The notes under the pieces: generated by a model | Database searches by the model: none | Told to the model about the DNA's origin: nothing | What the model saw: the letters and a program-made list of their open reading frames with translations, nothing else | Shown: positions 27,651 to 36,996 of the stretch, in pieces | How positions within the stretch are numbered: position 1 is the stretch's first letter | Layout: every line of letters starts with the position of its first letter | Program-made: the position numbers and the translations under genes | Source of the DNA: Brucella daejeonensis | Lineage (GTDB): Bacteria > Pseudomonadota > Alphaproteobacteria > Rhizobiales > Rhizobiaceae | Assembly: GCF_014199265.1 (NCBI RefSeq) | Contig: NZ_JACIJG010000013.1 | Span: 1 to 64,000, forward strand | Direction: 5' to 3' | Length of the DNA stretch: 64,000 nt

Positions 27651-27743
27651 CGATGTGAACGAACTGGGCCGTGCCTTTGGCTTGATCCGGGCGCGCTGCT
27701 GCTATACCCGTCAGTTGAGAGAAACCAATAACAGGTTGTTTTG

Positions 27744-29660
27744 ATGCCTCGACCCACCACCCCGTTGCTCGATAAGGCCCCGACGCCGCAGGCCCTTCGC
27801 GCGCTGCCGGAACAGGACCTGCCGCAACTGGCGGATGAACTGCGCGCCGAACTGATCGACGCGGTTTCCACGACGGGTGGGCATCTGGGCGCGGGGCTTG
27901 GCGTCGTCGAACTGACGGTTGCCCTTCATCACGTCTTCAACACGCCGCATGATCGCATTATCTGGGATGTCGGGCATCAGGCCTATCCGCACAAAATCCT
28001 GACCGGGCGGCGTGACCGCATTCGCACGCTTCGTCAGGAAGGCGGGCTTTCCGGCTTCACCAAACGTGCCGAAAGCGAATATGATCCGTTTGGAGCCGCC
28101 CATTCCTCGACATCGATTTCAGCCGGTCTGGGTATGGCTGTCGCGTCGGAGCTTTCGGGTGAGAAACGCAATGTCATTGCCGTCATCGGCGACGGTTCCA
28201 TGTCGGCAGGCATGGCCTATGAGGCGATGAACAATGCCGGTGCGCTCGATGCGCGGCTCATCGTCATCCTCAACGACAACGATATGTCCATTGCCCCGCC
28301 GACCGGCGCGATGAGCGCCTATCTGGCGCGTCTCGTTTCCGGCCGCACCTATCGCAGCGTGCGCGAGGCGGCGAAGCAGATCGCGAAGAAGCTGCCGAAG
28401 TTTCTGCAGGACAAGGCGCGCAAGTCGGAAGAATTTACGCGTGCCTTCTTCACCGGCGGCACGCTTTTCGAGGAACTGGGCTTCTATTATGTCGGCCCGA
28501 TCGACGGTCATAATCTCGACCATCTGCTGCCGATCCTGAAAAACGTGCGCGACACGCAGGAAGGTCCGGTCCTGATCCATGTGGTGACGCAGAAGGGCAA
28601 GGGCTATGCGCCCGCCGAAGCCGCCGCTGATAAATATCACGGCGTCAACAAGTTCGATGTCATCACCGGCAAGCAGGCAAAGCCGCCCGCGAATGCGCCG
28701 AGCTATACCAAGATTTTCGGCACCAGCCTGATCGAAGAGGCGCGCCACGACGACAGGATCGTCGCGATCACCGCCGCCATGCCGTCCGGCACGGGACTCG
28801 ATCTCTTCGGCGAGGTCTTCCCGAAGCGCACTTTCGATGTCGGCATTGCCGAGCAGCACGCGGTTACTTTCGCGGCGGGGCTGGCAAGCGAAGGCTACAA
28901 ACCGTTCTGCGCCATCTACTCGACCTTCCTCCAGCGCGGTTACGATCAGGTCGTGCATGACGTGTCGATCCAGAACCTGCCCGTGCGCTTTCCCATCGAC
29001 CGCGCCGGTCTGGTCGGCGCGGACGGCCCGACCCATGCGGGTTCGTTCGATACCGGCTTTCTTGCCGCCCTTCCGGGTTTCGTGGTGATGGCCGCTTCCG
29101 ATGAGGCGGAACTGCGCCATATGGTGCGCACCGCCGCCGAATATGACGAAGGCCCGATTTCCTTCCGCTATCCGCGCGGCGACGGTGTCGGTGTCGATCT
29201 GCCGGAGCGCGGCTCGGTGCTTGAAATCGGCAAGGGCCGGATCGTGCGCGAAGGCAACAAGGTTGCACTTCTGTCCTTCGGTACACGTTTGCAGGAATGC
29301 CTCGCCGCCGCCGACGAACTGGTAGCCGCCGGTCTTTCGACCACGGTTGCCGATGCGCGCTTCGCCAAGCCGCTCGACCACGATCTGATCCGCCGCCTCG
29401 CGCGCGAGCATGAAGTGCTCGTCACGATCGAAGAAGGGGCTGTTGGCGGTTTCAGTAGCCATGTGCTGCAATTCCTTGCCAGGGACGGTCTTCTGGATCG
29501 CGGCCTCAAGGTGCGTGCGCTGACCTTGCCCGACATCTATCAGGACCACGGCAAGCCGGACGCCATGTATGCCAGCGCCGGTCTGGACCGTGCGGGCATC
29601 GTGCATACGGTCTTCGCGGCTTTGGGCCGCGAGGAAATCGTGACGCCATTTCGCGCCTGA
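27744..29660 (+). CDS. dxs: 1-deoxy-D-xylulose-5-phosphate synthase
   Basis: 638-aa thiamine-diphosphate enzyme that condenses pyruvate and glyceraldehyde 3-phosphate, entry to the MEP isoprenoid pathway. The TPP motif [18 protein letters not shown] (about 152-169), the transketolase central domain with [14 protein letters not shown], and the C-terminal domain are complete. The ATG at 27744 follows an in-frame TTG. The stop lies 3 bp before tlyA, so the two are an operon. Confidence 0.97.
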   Translation: MPRPTTPLLDKAPTPQALRALPEQDLPQLADELRAELIDAVSTTGGHLGAGLGVVELTVALHHVFNTPHDRIIWDVGHQAYPHKILTGRRDRIRTLRQEGGLSGFTKRAESEYDPFGAAHSSTSISAGLGMAVASELSGEKRNVIAVIGDGSMSAGMAYEAMNNAGALDARLIVILNDNDMSIAPPTGAMSAYLARLVSGRTYRSVREAAKQIAKKLPKFLQDKARKSEEFTRAFFTGGTLFEELGFYYVGPIDGHNLDHLLPILKNVRDTQEGPVLIHVVTQKGKGYAPAEAAADKYHGVNKFDVITGKQAKPPANAPSYTKIFGTSLIEEARHDDRIVAITAAMPSGTGLDLFGEVFPKRTFDVGIAEQHAVTFAAGLASEGYKPFCAIYSTFLQRGYDQVVHDVSIQNLPVRFPIDRAGLVGADGPTHAGSFDTGFLAALPGFVVMAASDEAELRHMVRTAAEYDEGPISFRYPRGDGVGVDLPERGSVLEIGKGRIVREGNKVALLSFGTRLQECLAAADELVAAGLSTTVADARFAKPLDHDLIRRLAREHEVLVTIEEGAVGGFSSHVLQFLARDGLLDRGLKVRALTLPDIYQDHGKPDAMYASAGLDRAGIVHTVFAALGREEIVTPFRA

Positions 29661-29663
29661 CAG

Positions 29664-30425
29664 ATGAACGACCAGCCTGTCGACAGCCGTCCGCGCCTCG
29701 ATCAGTTGCTGGTCGAGCTTGGGCTTTTTACAACGCGTTCGCGAGCCCGCGACGCGATCCAGCGCGGAACGGTCAAGGTGGAGGGCAACCCCGTCACCAA
29801 GCCCGGCCAGACGGTTGCACGTAGCGCACGGATCGCGGTGGACGACCCTGCGAGCAATTACGTGTCACGCGCAGCGCTGAAGCTGGTCGCCGCGCTCGAT
29901 CGTTTCAGCCTCGACGTGAAGGGCCTGATCGCGCTCGATATCGGCGCATCGACGGGCGGCTTTACGCAGGTTCTGCTGGAGCGCGGCGCGGAGCATGTGC
30001 TTGCCGTCGATGTGGGCCACGATCAGCTTCATGAGAGCCTGCGCGGCGATGCCCGCGTCACCAGCATGGAAGGGGTGAACGCTCGCGCTTTGGAAGCATC
30101 CCAACTCGGCGGGCGCGACATTGGCTGCGTGGTGTCGGATGTGAGTTTCATTTCGCTGAAACTGGCCTTGCCCCCGGCATTGGCCTTTGCGCAAAAAGGT
30201 GCTATCTGCGCGCTTCTCGTGAAGCCGCAATTCGAAGCCGGTCGCGAGGCTATCGGCAAGGGCGGTATCCTGCGCAATTCGGCGGACGGCGAACGCATTG
30301 CGGAAGAACTGAAATCATGGCTGGAAACGCAGGCCGGATGGCGTGCGCTCGGCCTCTGTCCGTCGCCCATCGAAGGCGGTGACGGCAACCGTGAATATCT
30401 CCTGGCGGGAAAGAAAGATCGATGA
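29664..30425 (+). CDS. tlyA: TlyA-family rRNA methyltransferase (hemolysin A-like)
   Basis: 253-aa protein with an N-terminal S4 RNA-binding domain (about 10-70, RLDQLLVELGLFTTRSRARDAI) and a Rossmann methyltransferase domain with the SAM motif ALDIGASTGGFTQVLL. TlyA proteins 2'-O-methylate cytidines in rRNA; the hemolysin name is historical. It overlaps the next methyltransferase gene by four bases (ATGA). Confidence 0.92.
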   Translation: MNDQPVDSRPRLDQLLVELGLFTTRSRARDAIQRGTVKVEGNPVTKPGQTVARSARIAVDDPASNYVSRAALKLVAALDRFSLDVKGLIALDIGASTGGFTQVLLERGAEHVLAVDVGHDQLHESLRGDARVTSMEGVNARALEASQLGGRDIGCVVSDVSFISLKLALPPALAFAQKGAICALLVKPQFEAGREAIGKGGILRNSADGERIAEELKSWLETQAGWRALGLCPSPIEGGDGNREYLLAGKKDR

Positions 30426-31657
30426 CAATGATGGGCCAGATTACAATCCGCTCTATGGGTGCGGGTGGCGATGGCGTTGCCAATCTTCCCGACGGTCAGG
30501 TCTATGTGCCTTTCACGCTGCCGGGCGAGGTGGCCAATGTGGCGCGCGACAGGAACCGGGCGACGCTCATGGCGCTGCTTCAGCCCTCGCCGGAGCGTCA
30601 GGCGCCGGCCTGCCAGCATTTCGAATCCTGCGGCGGCTGCGCGTTGCAGCATTGGCAGGACGAGCCTTACAGGCTCTGGAAGCGCGAGCTTGTAGCCTCC
30701 GCGCTCCGGGGCAGGGGGCTTGAGGTCGAGCTTGATCCGCTCGTTGCCTGTGCGCCGCATTCGCGGCGGCGTGCGGTTTTCGCCCTTCGCAAGACCGAGC
30801 GCGGCGTATTGCTCGGCTTCAATCGTCATCTGAGCCACGAAATCATCGACATCGCCGAATGTCCGGTAACGGTGCCGGAAATCACCGCACGTCTCGATGA
30901 TCTGCGTGAGGTGGGAAACCTGCTTGCGCCCGGCTCCAGGCCGTTTCGGCTGGCGGCGACGCTGACCGCATCGGGTCTCGACCTTGCGGCGAGCGATTGC
31001 GGCAGGCTGGACGACGACCAGCGCCGCGCGCTGACTGCGCTCGTGATCCGAAAAGGTTTTGCGCGCCTGTCGCATGAGGGCGAAATCATCGTCGAGCCGA
31101 AAAAGCCGGTCGTTCATTTCGGCAAGGTGCCCGTGCCGGTGCCGCCCGGCTGTTTCCTGCAGGCAACTGCGGAAGCGGAAGAAGCCATGGCTTCGCTGGT
31201 GCTCGCCCATGTCGGCAAGGCCAAGCGTGTCGCCGACCTTTTCTGCGGTGTCGGCACATTCGCGCTCAGACTGGCCGAGAAAAGCGCGGTCCACGCGGTT
31301 GAAAACGACGCGGCGGCTCTGGCTGCGCTCGACCGTGGTGTACGCCATGTTCAGGGACTGAAACCCGTCTCGGTGGAGCGCCGCGATCTGTTCCGCCGTC
31401 CGCTGATGCCGAAGGAGCTTCTGCCTTATAACGCCGTGGTTTTCGATCCACCGCGTGCTGGCGCTGAAGAACAGGCGCTGGAACTTGCCAAATCGAAGGT
31501 GGAGAGGGTGGTCGCGGTTTCGTGCAACCCGGTGACGCTGGCCCGCGATCTCGCTATTCTGGTGAAGGGCGGTTATCGCATCACCCACGTCACGCCCATC
31601 GACCAGTTTCTGTGGTCACCGCATGTGGAAGCGGTGGCGACATTGGTGAAGAGATAA
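30422..31657 (+). CDS. RlmD/TrmA-family RNA (uracil-5-)-methyltransferase
   Basis: 411-aa SAM-dependent methyltransferase. An N-terminal TRAM-like region is followed by the iron-sulfur cysteines CQHFESCGGCALQ (about 63-75) with a further Cys at about 109. The SAM motif is DLFCGVGTFALRLAE and the catalytic Cys is in AVSCNPVTLARD. It probably makes 5-methyluridine in 23S rRNA; which position cannot be told. It is coupled to tlyA by an ATGA overlap. Confidence 0.9.
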   Translation: MTMMGQITIRSMGAGGDGVANLPDGQVYVPFTLPGEVANVARDRNRATLMALLQPSPERQAPACQHFESCGGCALQHWQDEPYRLWKRELVASALRGRGLEVELDPLVACAPHSRRRAVFALRKTERGVLLGFNRHLSHEIIDIAECPVTVPEITARLDDLREVGNLLAPGSRPFRLAATLTASGLDLAASDCGRLDDDQRRALTALVIRKGFARLSHEGEIIVEPKKPVVHFGKVPVPVPPGCFLQATAEAEEAMASLVLAHVGKAKRVADLFCGVGTFALRLAEKSAVHAVENDAAALAALDRGVRHVQGLKPVSVERRDLFRRPLMPKELLPYNAVVFDPPRAGAEEQALELAKSKVERVVAVSCNPVTLARDLAILVKGGYRITHVTPIDQFLWSPHVEAVATLVKR

Positions 31658-31735
31658 GGGAATAGGGGAATATGTTTTGAGGAAGAGCGCGGGTTTGCGC
31701 GAAGCAAACATACTGCCTTGCTCCCCTATTCCCTT
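31656..31735. terminator. Bidirectional hairpin between convergent genes
   Basis: A perfect 14-bp inverted repeat (31656-31669 with 31722-31735, AAGGGAATAGGGGA) contains a second pairing TATGTTT/AAACATA inside. It overlaps the stop codon of the methyltransferase and ends just before the LOG-gene stop. It could terminate or protect both transcripts; no long T run is present. Confidence 0.55.
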
Positions 31736-31747
31736 ACTCCCCTAAAC

Positions 31748-32350
31748 TCACATCTTCTCGATGATCTTCTGATCGCCCTCGCGGGGCCTGCCATTGGCGG
31801 CGAGAATGGCGGGAACGATATCTTCCGCCTTGTCGATCACCAGCGGCTGGACCTGATGGGCGGTATGAAGGAAACCTTCCGCGCGCATGTGGTCGAGCAG
31901 GGAAAGCATTGGCTGCCAGAAATTATTGATATTGGCGAAGACCATCGGCTTGCGGTGCTTGCCGAGCTGACCCCAGGTCATCATTTCCACGATTTCCTCG
32001 ACCGTGCCGATGCCGCCGGGAAGCGTGACGAAGGCGTCCGACTTCTGGAACATCAGATGCTTGCGCTCGTGCATGTCGCCGACGACGATCAGTTCGGTCA
32101 GCGTCTGCGCCTTTTCAAGACTGGCTTCCTTGTCGAGCAGAAAGGTCGGGATGATGCCGGTGACTTCGCCGCCAGCTTCCATCACGCCTTGCGAGACCGC
32201 GCCCATGATGCCGCGCGTGCCGCCGCCATAGACGAGGCGGATGCCGTGTTCGGCAAGCGAACGGCCAAGCGTCAGACCAGCTTCGCGATAGATGGGGTTC
32301 AGGCCCGTGGAAGAGCCGCAATAAACACAAATGGATCGAATCTCGGACAT
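31748..32350 (-). CDS. LOG family protein (TIGR00730)
   Basis: 200-aa Rossmann-like protein of the LOG/lysine-decarboxylase-like family. The motif PGGIGTVEE and upstream LVYGGGTRGIMG mark the phosphoribohydrolase that releases cytokinin-type bases from nucleoside monophosphates in characterised relatives. The natural substrate in this organism is unknown. The ATG at 32350 (MSEIRSICVYCGSS) gives the usual length. Confidence 0.9.
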   Translation of the reverse strand: MSEIRSICVYCGSSTGLNPIYREAGLTLGRSLAEHGIRLVYGGGTRGIMGAVSQGVMEAGGEVTGIIPTFLLDKEASLEKAQTLTELIVVGDMHERKHLMFQKSDAFVTLPGGIGTVEEIVEMMTWGQLGKHRKPMVFANINNFWQPMLSLLDHMRAEGFLHTAHQVQPLVIDKAEDIVPAILAANGRPREGDQKIIEKM

Positions 32351-32476
32351 GGAGTTTCTTGTGCGCTTTTGGCCGTTCAGCGTCAAGCGTTCGTAACCCT
32401 GCGCTGCCTGTCTGGACATCCGGGGCGATTATTATATCTCAACGCCTGTGTACTCCAATTGAGAAAGTGGATTGGC

Positions 32477-33090
32477 ATGAAGAAATGGATTGTTTTTCCG
32501 GTTCTGGCACTGGTCGCTTCGACGGCGTCGGCGGGCGAGATCAACATCGGGTTGCCGGACGATACCGAAGTGACCACCAATTCCGTCCTCTATAAATGCG
32601 GCGAGAAAAATGTCTCGGTAACCGAGGGTCAGGACCTGATAATTTGATGGAAATGGCACCTGAAATGACAAGAACTGCAAGGAAAGACGCGAAAAACGGG
32701 GTGGTTCCCCCGGTTGAGCGGCTTGACGCAGCAGATCACCAGTCATTTCGGTGTCCGAAGGATGTGGTCCATCCGCCCGGCTACAGCGTTGAAAAGTCTC
32801 GAAAATGAACCACATTTCCTTCGCCTTTTCTCCTCGTATCCAGACGGATGGCCTCACACCATTTCCACCAAATTAACAGGTCCTGACCCTATTACAATGC
32901 GGGTGAAATTTCGCTTGCTGAACTGGAATTCGAGGACGAAACGGTCGTTGCCTCCAACGTCATTTCCGGGTCGGGGGCGAAATATGCGGGCGGCGTCTAT
33001 ATCTGGTGGACGAAGGGCGATACGGCCGATCTCTATAACCTCATGGACGATCCGGACCAGTCTAAGCCGACAAACTGTGTAGAACAGTAA
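32477..33090 (+). pseudogene. MliC-family lysozyme inhibitor gene split by a MITE-like insertion
   Basis: The 5' part (32477-32625) encodes a signal peptide (MKKWIVFPVLALVASTASA) and the start of an MliC domain (VLYKCGEKNVSVT). The reading then enters the inserted element and stops after QDLII. The 3' part (32890-33090) continues with YYNAGEISLAELEFED and ends PTNCVEQ. Removing the element and one TA copy restores the frame as VT-YYN, the normal MliC pattern. The intact protein would have been a small periplasmic inhibitor of C-type lysozyme, about 115 aa. Now probably inactive. Confidence 0.88.
32626..32889. mobile_element. MITE-like element, copy B (264 bp), inside the MliC gene
   Basis: The same terminal inverted repeats as copy A (GGGTCAGGACCTG... 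and its complement), inverted in orientation and about 12 bp shorter through internal indels. The right flank is TA (32890-32891) and the left flank GA (32624-32625), consistent with a TA duplication whose left copy has mutated. No transposase is encoded. Confidence 0.87.
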
Positions 33091-33204
33091 TCCTGTCGAT
33101 AAAATGCCTCGTACCTTTTGCTGTTTCGGTGCAGATTTCTTGTGGGGGGAAGCCAAAAGCTATAAACCCGTTATTATAGTCTCTGGCGTGGATTTCGAAA
33201 CGAA

Positions 33205-34506
33205 ATGCAAAAGAACAGGTATGGATTGCTCGGCATCGGGCTCGTCGCAATTGCTGTCGGGCTGGGCCTCTACTGGAATGCAGCACGATTCCGGATCGAT
33301 CTGCCGCAGTCGGATGTTGCCGCGCCGGTAACGAGTGATGCGCCGTCGGCATCGTTGCCAGTCGAAACTGCCGGCACGCCCGAAGCGGCCAAGCCTGCCG
33401 GGAATGCCGTCCTAAACGAGGCGAAGCCGCAGGAAGCTGCGCCTGTGGAACCGGCCGGACAGGCTGAGGCCGTTCCAGCCGAGGCGCAGAACAAGACGCC
33501 GGTTTTCGACATCCTGCGGGTCGAGCCGGATGGTTCTGTCGTGATAGCGGGCAAAGCGCTACCCAATGCGGATATCGAGGTCGTGGCGGGCGCGACGGTT
33601 GTCGGCAAGGCCAGAGCCGGAGCCAACGGCGATTTCGCGGTCGTGCTCGACCAGCCTTTGAAACCCGGCGACCATCAACTCGTCCTGCGCTCCACCGGTG
33701 CGGACAACGATGTCGCCACCTCGGCCCAGACGGCGATCGTATCCGTGCCGGAGGCAAAATCGGGGCAGGTTCTGGCGCTGGTCGAAGAGCCGGGCGAGGC
33801 GAGCCGCCTCATCACCAAGCCGGAAACGGCGCCCCAGCCTCAGCAAAATGGCCAAGCCGCGCCCGATGCCGCACCAGGGGCCGCACCCGGGGCTGCCGCC
33901 AAGGCCGACAGGCCGCAAGCCAAACCGGCGCAGGATCTGCCCATATCCATCGAGGCGGTCGAGATTGAAGGCCAGTCCGTGTTCGTTGCGGGTCAGGCGA
34001 AGGGCGGCAATCGCGTGATCGTACACGCCAACGATATATTGCTCGGCGCAAGCCCCGTTTCGCCGGACAGCCGCTTCCTCGTGCAGAGCAAGCAGCCGCT
34101 GAAGGTTGGCGACTATATCATTCGCGCCGACCTGCTCGATAATGACGACCGGGTTCTGGCGACCGCCCGCGTTCCGTTCCGCCGCGAGGCGGGTGAGAAT
34201 ATTTCTGCCGTGGCTTCCGATACGGACGGCCAGACAGCGGCTCCGGCGGATACCGGGGCCGGGGAAGATGCTTCATCGGCAACGCCGCTTCAGAAAGTCG
34301 AGGGATCGGTCATCATACGCCGCGGAGACAATCTCTGGACCATCTCCAAGCGGACCTATGGCAGGGGCACGCGCTATACGACGATCTATCTCGCCAACCG
34401 CGACCAGATTCGCAACCCGGACCTCATCTGGCCGGGGCAGGTGTTCAACATGCCGAAGGAACCGCTGGGAGATGACGAGGTCAAGCGGCAGATGGAAAAA
34501 CGCTGA
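33205..34506 (+). CDS. LysM-domain membrane-anchored protein
   Basis: 433-aa protein with one N-terminal membrane segment (about 6-24), a long Ala/Pro/Glu-rich linker, two Ig-like/bacterial adhesion-type repeats (about 95-175 and 250-320, each with a DxLxVxxDGSVVIAGxA-like start) and a C-terminal LysM domain (about 370-425, IIRRGDNLWTISKRTYG). It is probably a periplasmic protein binding peptidoglycan. Two similar middle segments suggest internal duplication. No enzyme motif. Confidence 0.85.
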   Translation: MQKNRYGLLGIGLVAIAVGLGLYWNAARFRIDLPQSDVAAPVTSDAPSASLPVETAGTPEAAKPAGNAVLNEAKPQEAAPVEPAGQAEAVPAEAQNKTPVFDILRVEPDGSVVIAGKALPNADIEVVAGATVVGKARAGANGDFAVVLDQPLKPGDHQLVLRSTGADNDVATSAQTAIVSVPEAKSGQVLALVEEPGEASRLITKPETAPQPQQNGQAAPDAAPGAAPGAAAKADRPQAKPAQDLPISIEAVEIEGQSVFVAGQAKGGNRVIVHANDILLGASPVSPDSRFLVQSKQPLKVGDYIIRADLLDNDDRVLATARVPFRREAGENISAVASDTDGQTAAPADTGAGEDASSATPLQKVEGSVIIRRGDNLWTISKRTYGRGTRYTTIYLANRDQIRNPDLIWPGQVFNMPKEPLGDDEVKRQMEKR

Positions 34507-34594
34507 CTTGAGAGCCTGAATCGACGGCAGATTGTTTTCATGTTTTGCTGCGTCTTTGGAAAGAATGCCGCAAAATCTTGAAATGTTGAGAATA

Positions 34595-34617
34595 ATCGTA
34601 TATCGTCGATATACGAT
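34595..34617. promoter_or_regulatory. Perfect palindromic operator overlapping the arsR-type start codon
   Basis: ATCGTATATC (34595-34604), GTC, GATATACGAT (34608-34617): a 10-bp perfect inverted repeat with a 3-bp centre. It runs into the ATG at 34616. Size, symmetry and position fit autoregulation by the ArsR/SmtB protein encoded right there. Confidence 0.75.
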
Positions 34618-34966
34618 GAAAGTTTCCACCGGAAAGCAATCCGCAATAAAGCCCGATCTGCGGGAATTGGGCGAGGGAGATGAAGACGCGGCGCGCATCT
34701 ATGCGGCGCTGGGTCATCCCGTTCGTATAACCATTCTCCGTCAGCTTGTTCTCGAGGATGCGTGTTGCTGCAAGGATATCGTCGGCAAGCTGGATCTTGC
34801 CCAGTCCACCGTCTCACAGCATCTGAAGGTTCTCGTGCAGTCTGGGCTGGTCGACTACCGGCCCGAGCGCCAGACGTCGCGCTACAGTATCAACTGGCCG
34901 CAACTGGCCGTTATTCGGACGCATCTTGCCGCTTTTGCCGGTGACTGCTGCGTCAGTTCTACGTGA
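34616..34966 (+). CDS. ArsR/SmtB-family metalloregulator
   Basis: 116-aa winged helix-turn-helix protein. The DNA-recognition helix is in LDLAQSTVSQHLKVLVQSGLV (about 62-82). Three consecutive cysteines in the helix-3 region (EDACCCKDIVG) and a C-terminal Cys pair (GDCCVSS) are likely metal or thiol sensors. The start at 34616 lies inside the operator palindrome. It is encoded 16 bp upstream of an Atm1-type exporter gene, which it probably represses until a metal or thiol signal is present. Confidence 0.88.
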   Translation: MKVSTGKQSAIKPDLRELGEGDEDAARIYAALGHPVRITILRQLVLEDACCCKDIVGKLDLAQSTVSQHLKVLVQSGLVDYRPERQTSRYSINWPQLAVIRTHLAAFAGDCCVSST

Positions 34967-34982
34967 TTTGAAAGATATTATC

Positions 34983-36869
34983 ATGAGCTCCCCCAAAACG
35001 GTTTCCGCCGACTCTGGCGAAACGCTCAAGACGCTGCAAAATCTGTGGCCCTATATGTGGCCGTCCGACAGACCCGATCTGCGGATGCGCGTGGTCTGGG
35101 CTACCTTCTATCTGGTGATTTCCAAGATCGTTCTCATTCTTGTCCCCTATTTCTTCAAATGGGTGACGAATGCGCTCAACGGCCAGCTTGATGCGCCGGA
35201 CTACATCCCGCTCTTTCTGGTCGGCGCGGTCATGCTGGTGCTGGCCTATAATGCCGCCAAGATCGTGCAGGCCGGTCTTAATCAGCTTCGCGACGCGCTC
35301 TTTGCCAGCGTCGGCCAATATGCCGTCCGCCAGCTTGCCTACCGGACGTTCGTGCATATGCATCAGCTCTCGTTGCGCTTTCACCTGGAGCGGCGCACGG
35401 GTGGGCTTTCGCGTGTTATCGAGCGCGGCACAAAGGGCATCGAGACCATTGTTCGTTTCACGATCCTGAACACCCTGCCGACCATTCTGGAATTCGCACT
35501 CACTGCGGTGATCTTTGCCGCCGTCTATGGATTTTCCTATCTGGCGGTGGTGGCCGCGACGGTGTGGCTCTACACGTGGTTCACGATCAAGGCCAGCGAC
35601 TGGCGCATCAGCATTCGCCGCGAGATGAACGATTCCGATACCGACGCCAACACGAAGGCCATCGACTCGCTTTTGAATTTCGAGACAGTCAAATATTTTG
35701 GCAATGAAGCGATGGAAGCGAAGCGCTTCGATGCCTCCATGGCGCGCTATGAGAAGGCGGCGACGCAGACCTGGACCTCGCTCGGCTGGCTGAACTTCGG
35801 CCAGGCTGTTATTTTCGGCGCCGGCATGGCGGTCGTGATGGTCATGTCCGCACTGGAAGTGCAGGCCGGCACGCAATCCATAGGCGATTTCGTTTTCATC
35901 AACGCCATGCTGATGCAGCTTTCAATTCCCCTCAACTTCATCGGCTTCATCTATCGTGAAATCCGTCAGGGACTGACCGATATCGAGCAGATGTTCGATC
36001 TTCTGGATGTGAAGCAGGAAGTAAGCGACAGGCCGAACGCTCCGGCGCTCGACGTCGACAAGGGGGCAATTCGTTTCGAGGATGTGCATTTCGCCTATGA
36101 TTCAAACCGCCCGATCCTCAAGGGGATCAGCTTTGAAGTACCGGCGGGCAAAACGGTGGCGATTGTCGGCCCGTCGGGTGCGGGCAAGTCCACCATCTCG
36201 CGTCTCCTGTTCCGTTTTTACGATATTCAATCCGGTTCCGTGACGATTGACGGTCAGGATGTGCGCGATGTCACGCAGGAGAGCCTGCGCAAGGTCATCG
36301 GCATGGTTCCTCAGGATACGGTGCTGTTCAACGACTCCATTGCCTACAATATTCGCTACGGCCGCACCGATGCGAGCGATGAAGAGGTGCAGAAGGCTGC
36401 GGAACTGGCGCAGATCGCGGGCTTCATCCAGCAATTGCCGGAAGGCTACCAGTCGATGGTTGGGGAACGCGGCCTGAAGCTTTCCGGTGGTGAGAAACAG
36501 CGCGTGGCCATCGCGCGCACCATTCTCAAGGCGCCGCCGATCCTGATTCTCGATGAGGCGACTTCGGCGCTCGATACGGCCACCGAGCAGGAAATCCAGT
36601 CGGCGCTCGACGTCGTCAGCCGTGGCCGCACGACGCTGGTCATCGCGCACCGTCTTTCGACGGTCATCGGCGCGGATGAAATCATCGTGCTCAAGGATGG
36701 TCTTATCGCGGAACGCGGCACCCACCGGGTGCTTCTCAAACACAAGGGGCTTTACGCGTCGATGTGGGATCGCCAGCGCGAGGCGGATGCGGCGGAGGAA
36801 CGCCTGCGTCAGGTGCGCGAAAACGACAATATGGGCGTGGTCGTACGGGGAGCGCCGGCGGCGGAGTAG
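34983..36869 (+). CDS. Atm1/HMT1-type ABC exporter (transmembrane plus ATPase)
   Basis: 628-aa half-transporter: six membrane helices (about 30-330) and an ABC ATPase (about 370-600) with Walker [10 protein letters not shown], signature LSGGEKQRVAIAR and Walker B ILILDEATSALD. The NVNTKAIDSLLNFETVKYF-type loop (here DTDANTKAIDSLLNFE) is characteristic of the Atm1 group, which exports glutathione-linked metals or persulfides. The upstream Cys-rich ArsR regulator fits metal or sulfur-stress control. The ATG at 34983 is used; the frame opens at 34926 inside the arsR gene. Confidence 0.9.
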   Translation: MSSPKTVSADSGETLKTLQNLWPYMWPSDRPDLRMRVVWATFYLVISKIVLILVPYFFKWVTNALNGQLDAPDYIPLFLVGAVMLVLAYNAAKIVQAGLNQLRDALFASVGQYAVRQLAYRTFVHMHQLSLRFHLERRTGGLSRVIERGTKGIETIVRFTILNTLPTILEFALTAVIFAAVYGFSYLAVVAATVWLYTWFTIKASDWRISIRREMNDSDTDANTKAIDSLLNFETVKYFGNEAMEAKRFDASMARYEKAATQTWTSLGWLNFGQAVIFGAGMAVVMVMSALEVQAGTQSIGDFVFINAMLMQLSIPLNFIGFIYREIRQGLTDIEQMFDLLDVKQEVSDRPNAPALDVDKGAIRFEDVHFAYDSNRPILKGISFEVPAGKTVAIVGPSGAGKSTISRLLFRFYDIQSGSVTIDGQDVRDVTQESLRKVIGMVPQDTVLFNDSIAYNIRYGRTDASDEEVQKAAELAQIAGFIQQLPEGYQSMVGERGLKLSGGEKQRVAIARTILKAPPILILDEATSALDTATEQEIQSALDVVSRGRTTLVIAHRLSTVIGADEIIVLKDGLIAERGTHRVLLKHKGLYASMWDRQREADAAEERLRQVRENDNMGVVVRGAPAAE

Positions 36870-36996
36870 TGGGTGCATTGACGGTTTTGTATATCAGGGC
36901 ATGATCACATACCCTGACAGCCGTGAATAATTTGCGAAATAGATTTCGATTCCGGATAGGATGAGGTAAATAACGGCCAAACTCAAGGAAAGAGCG

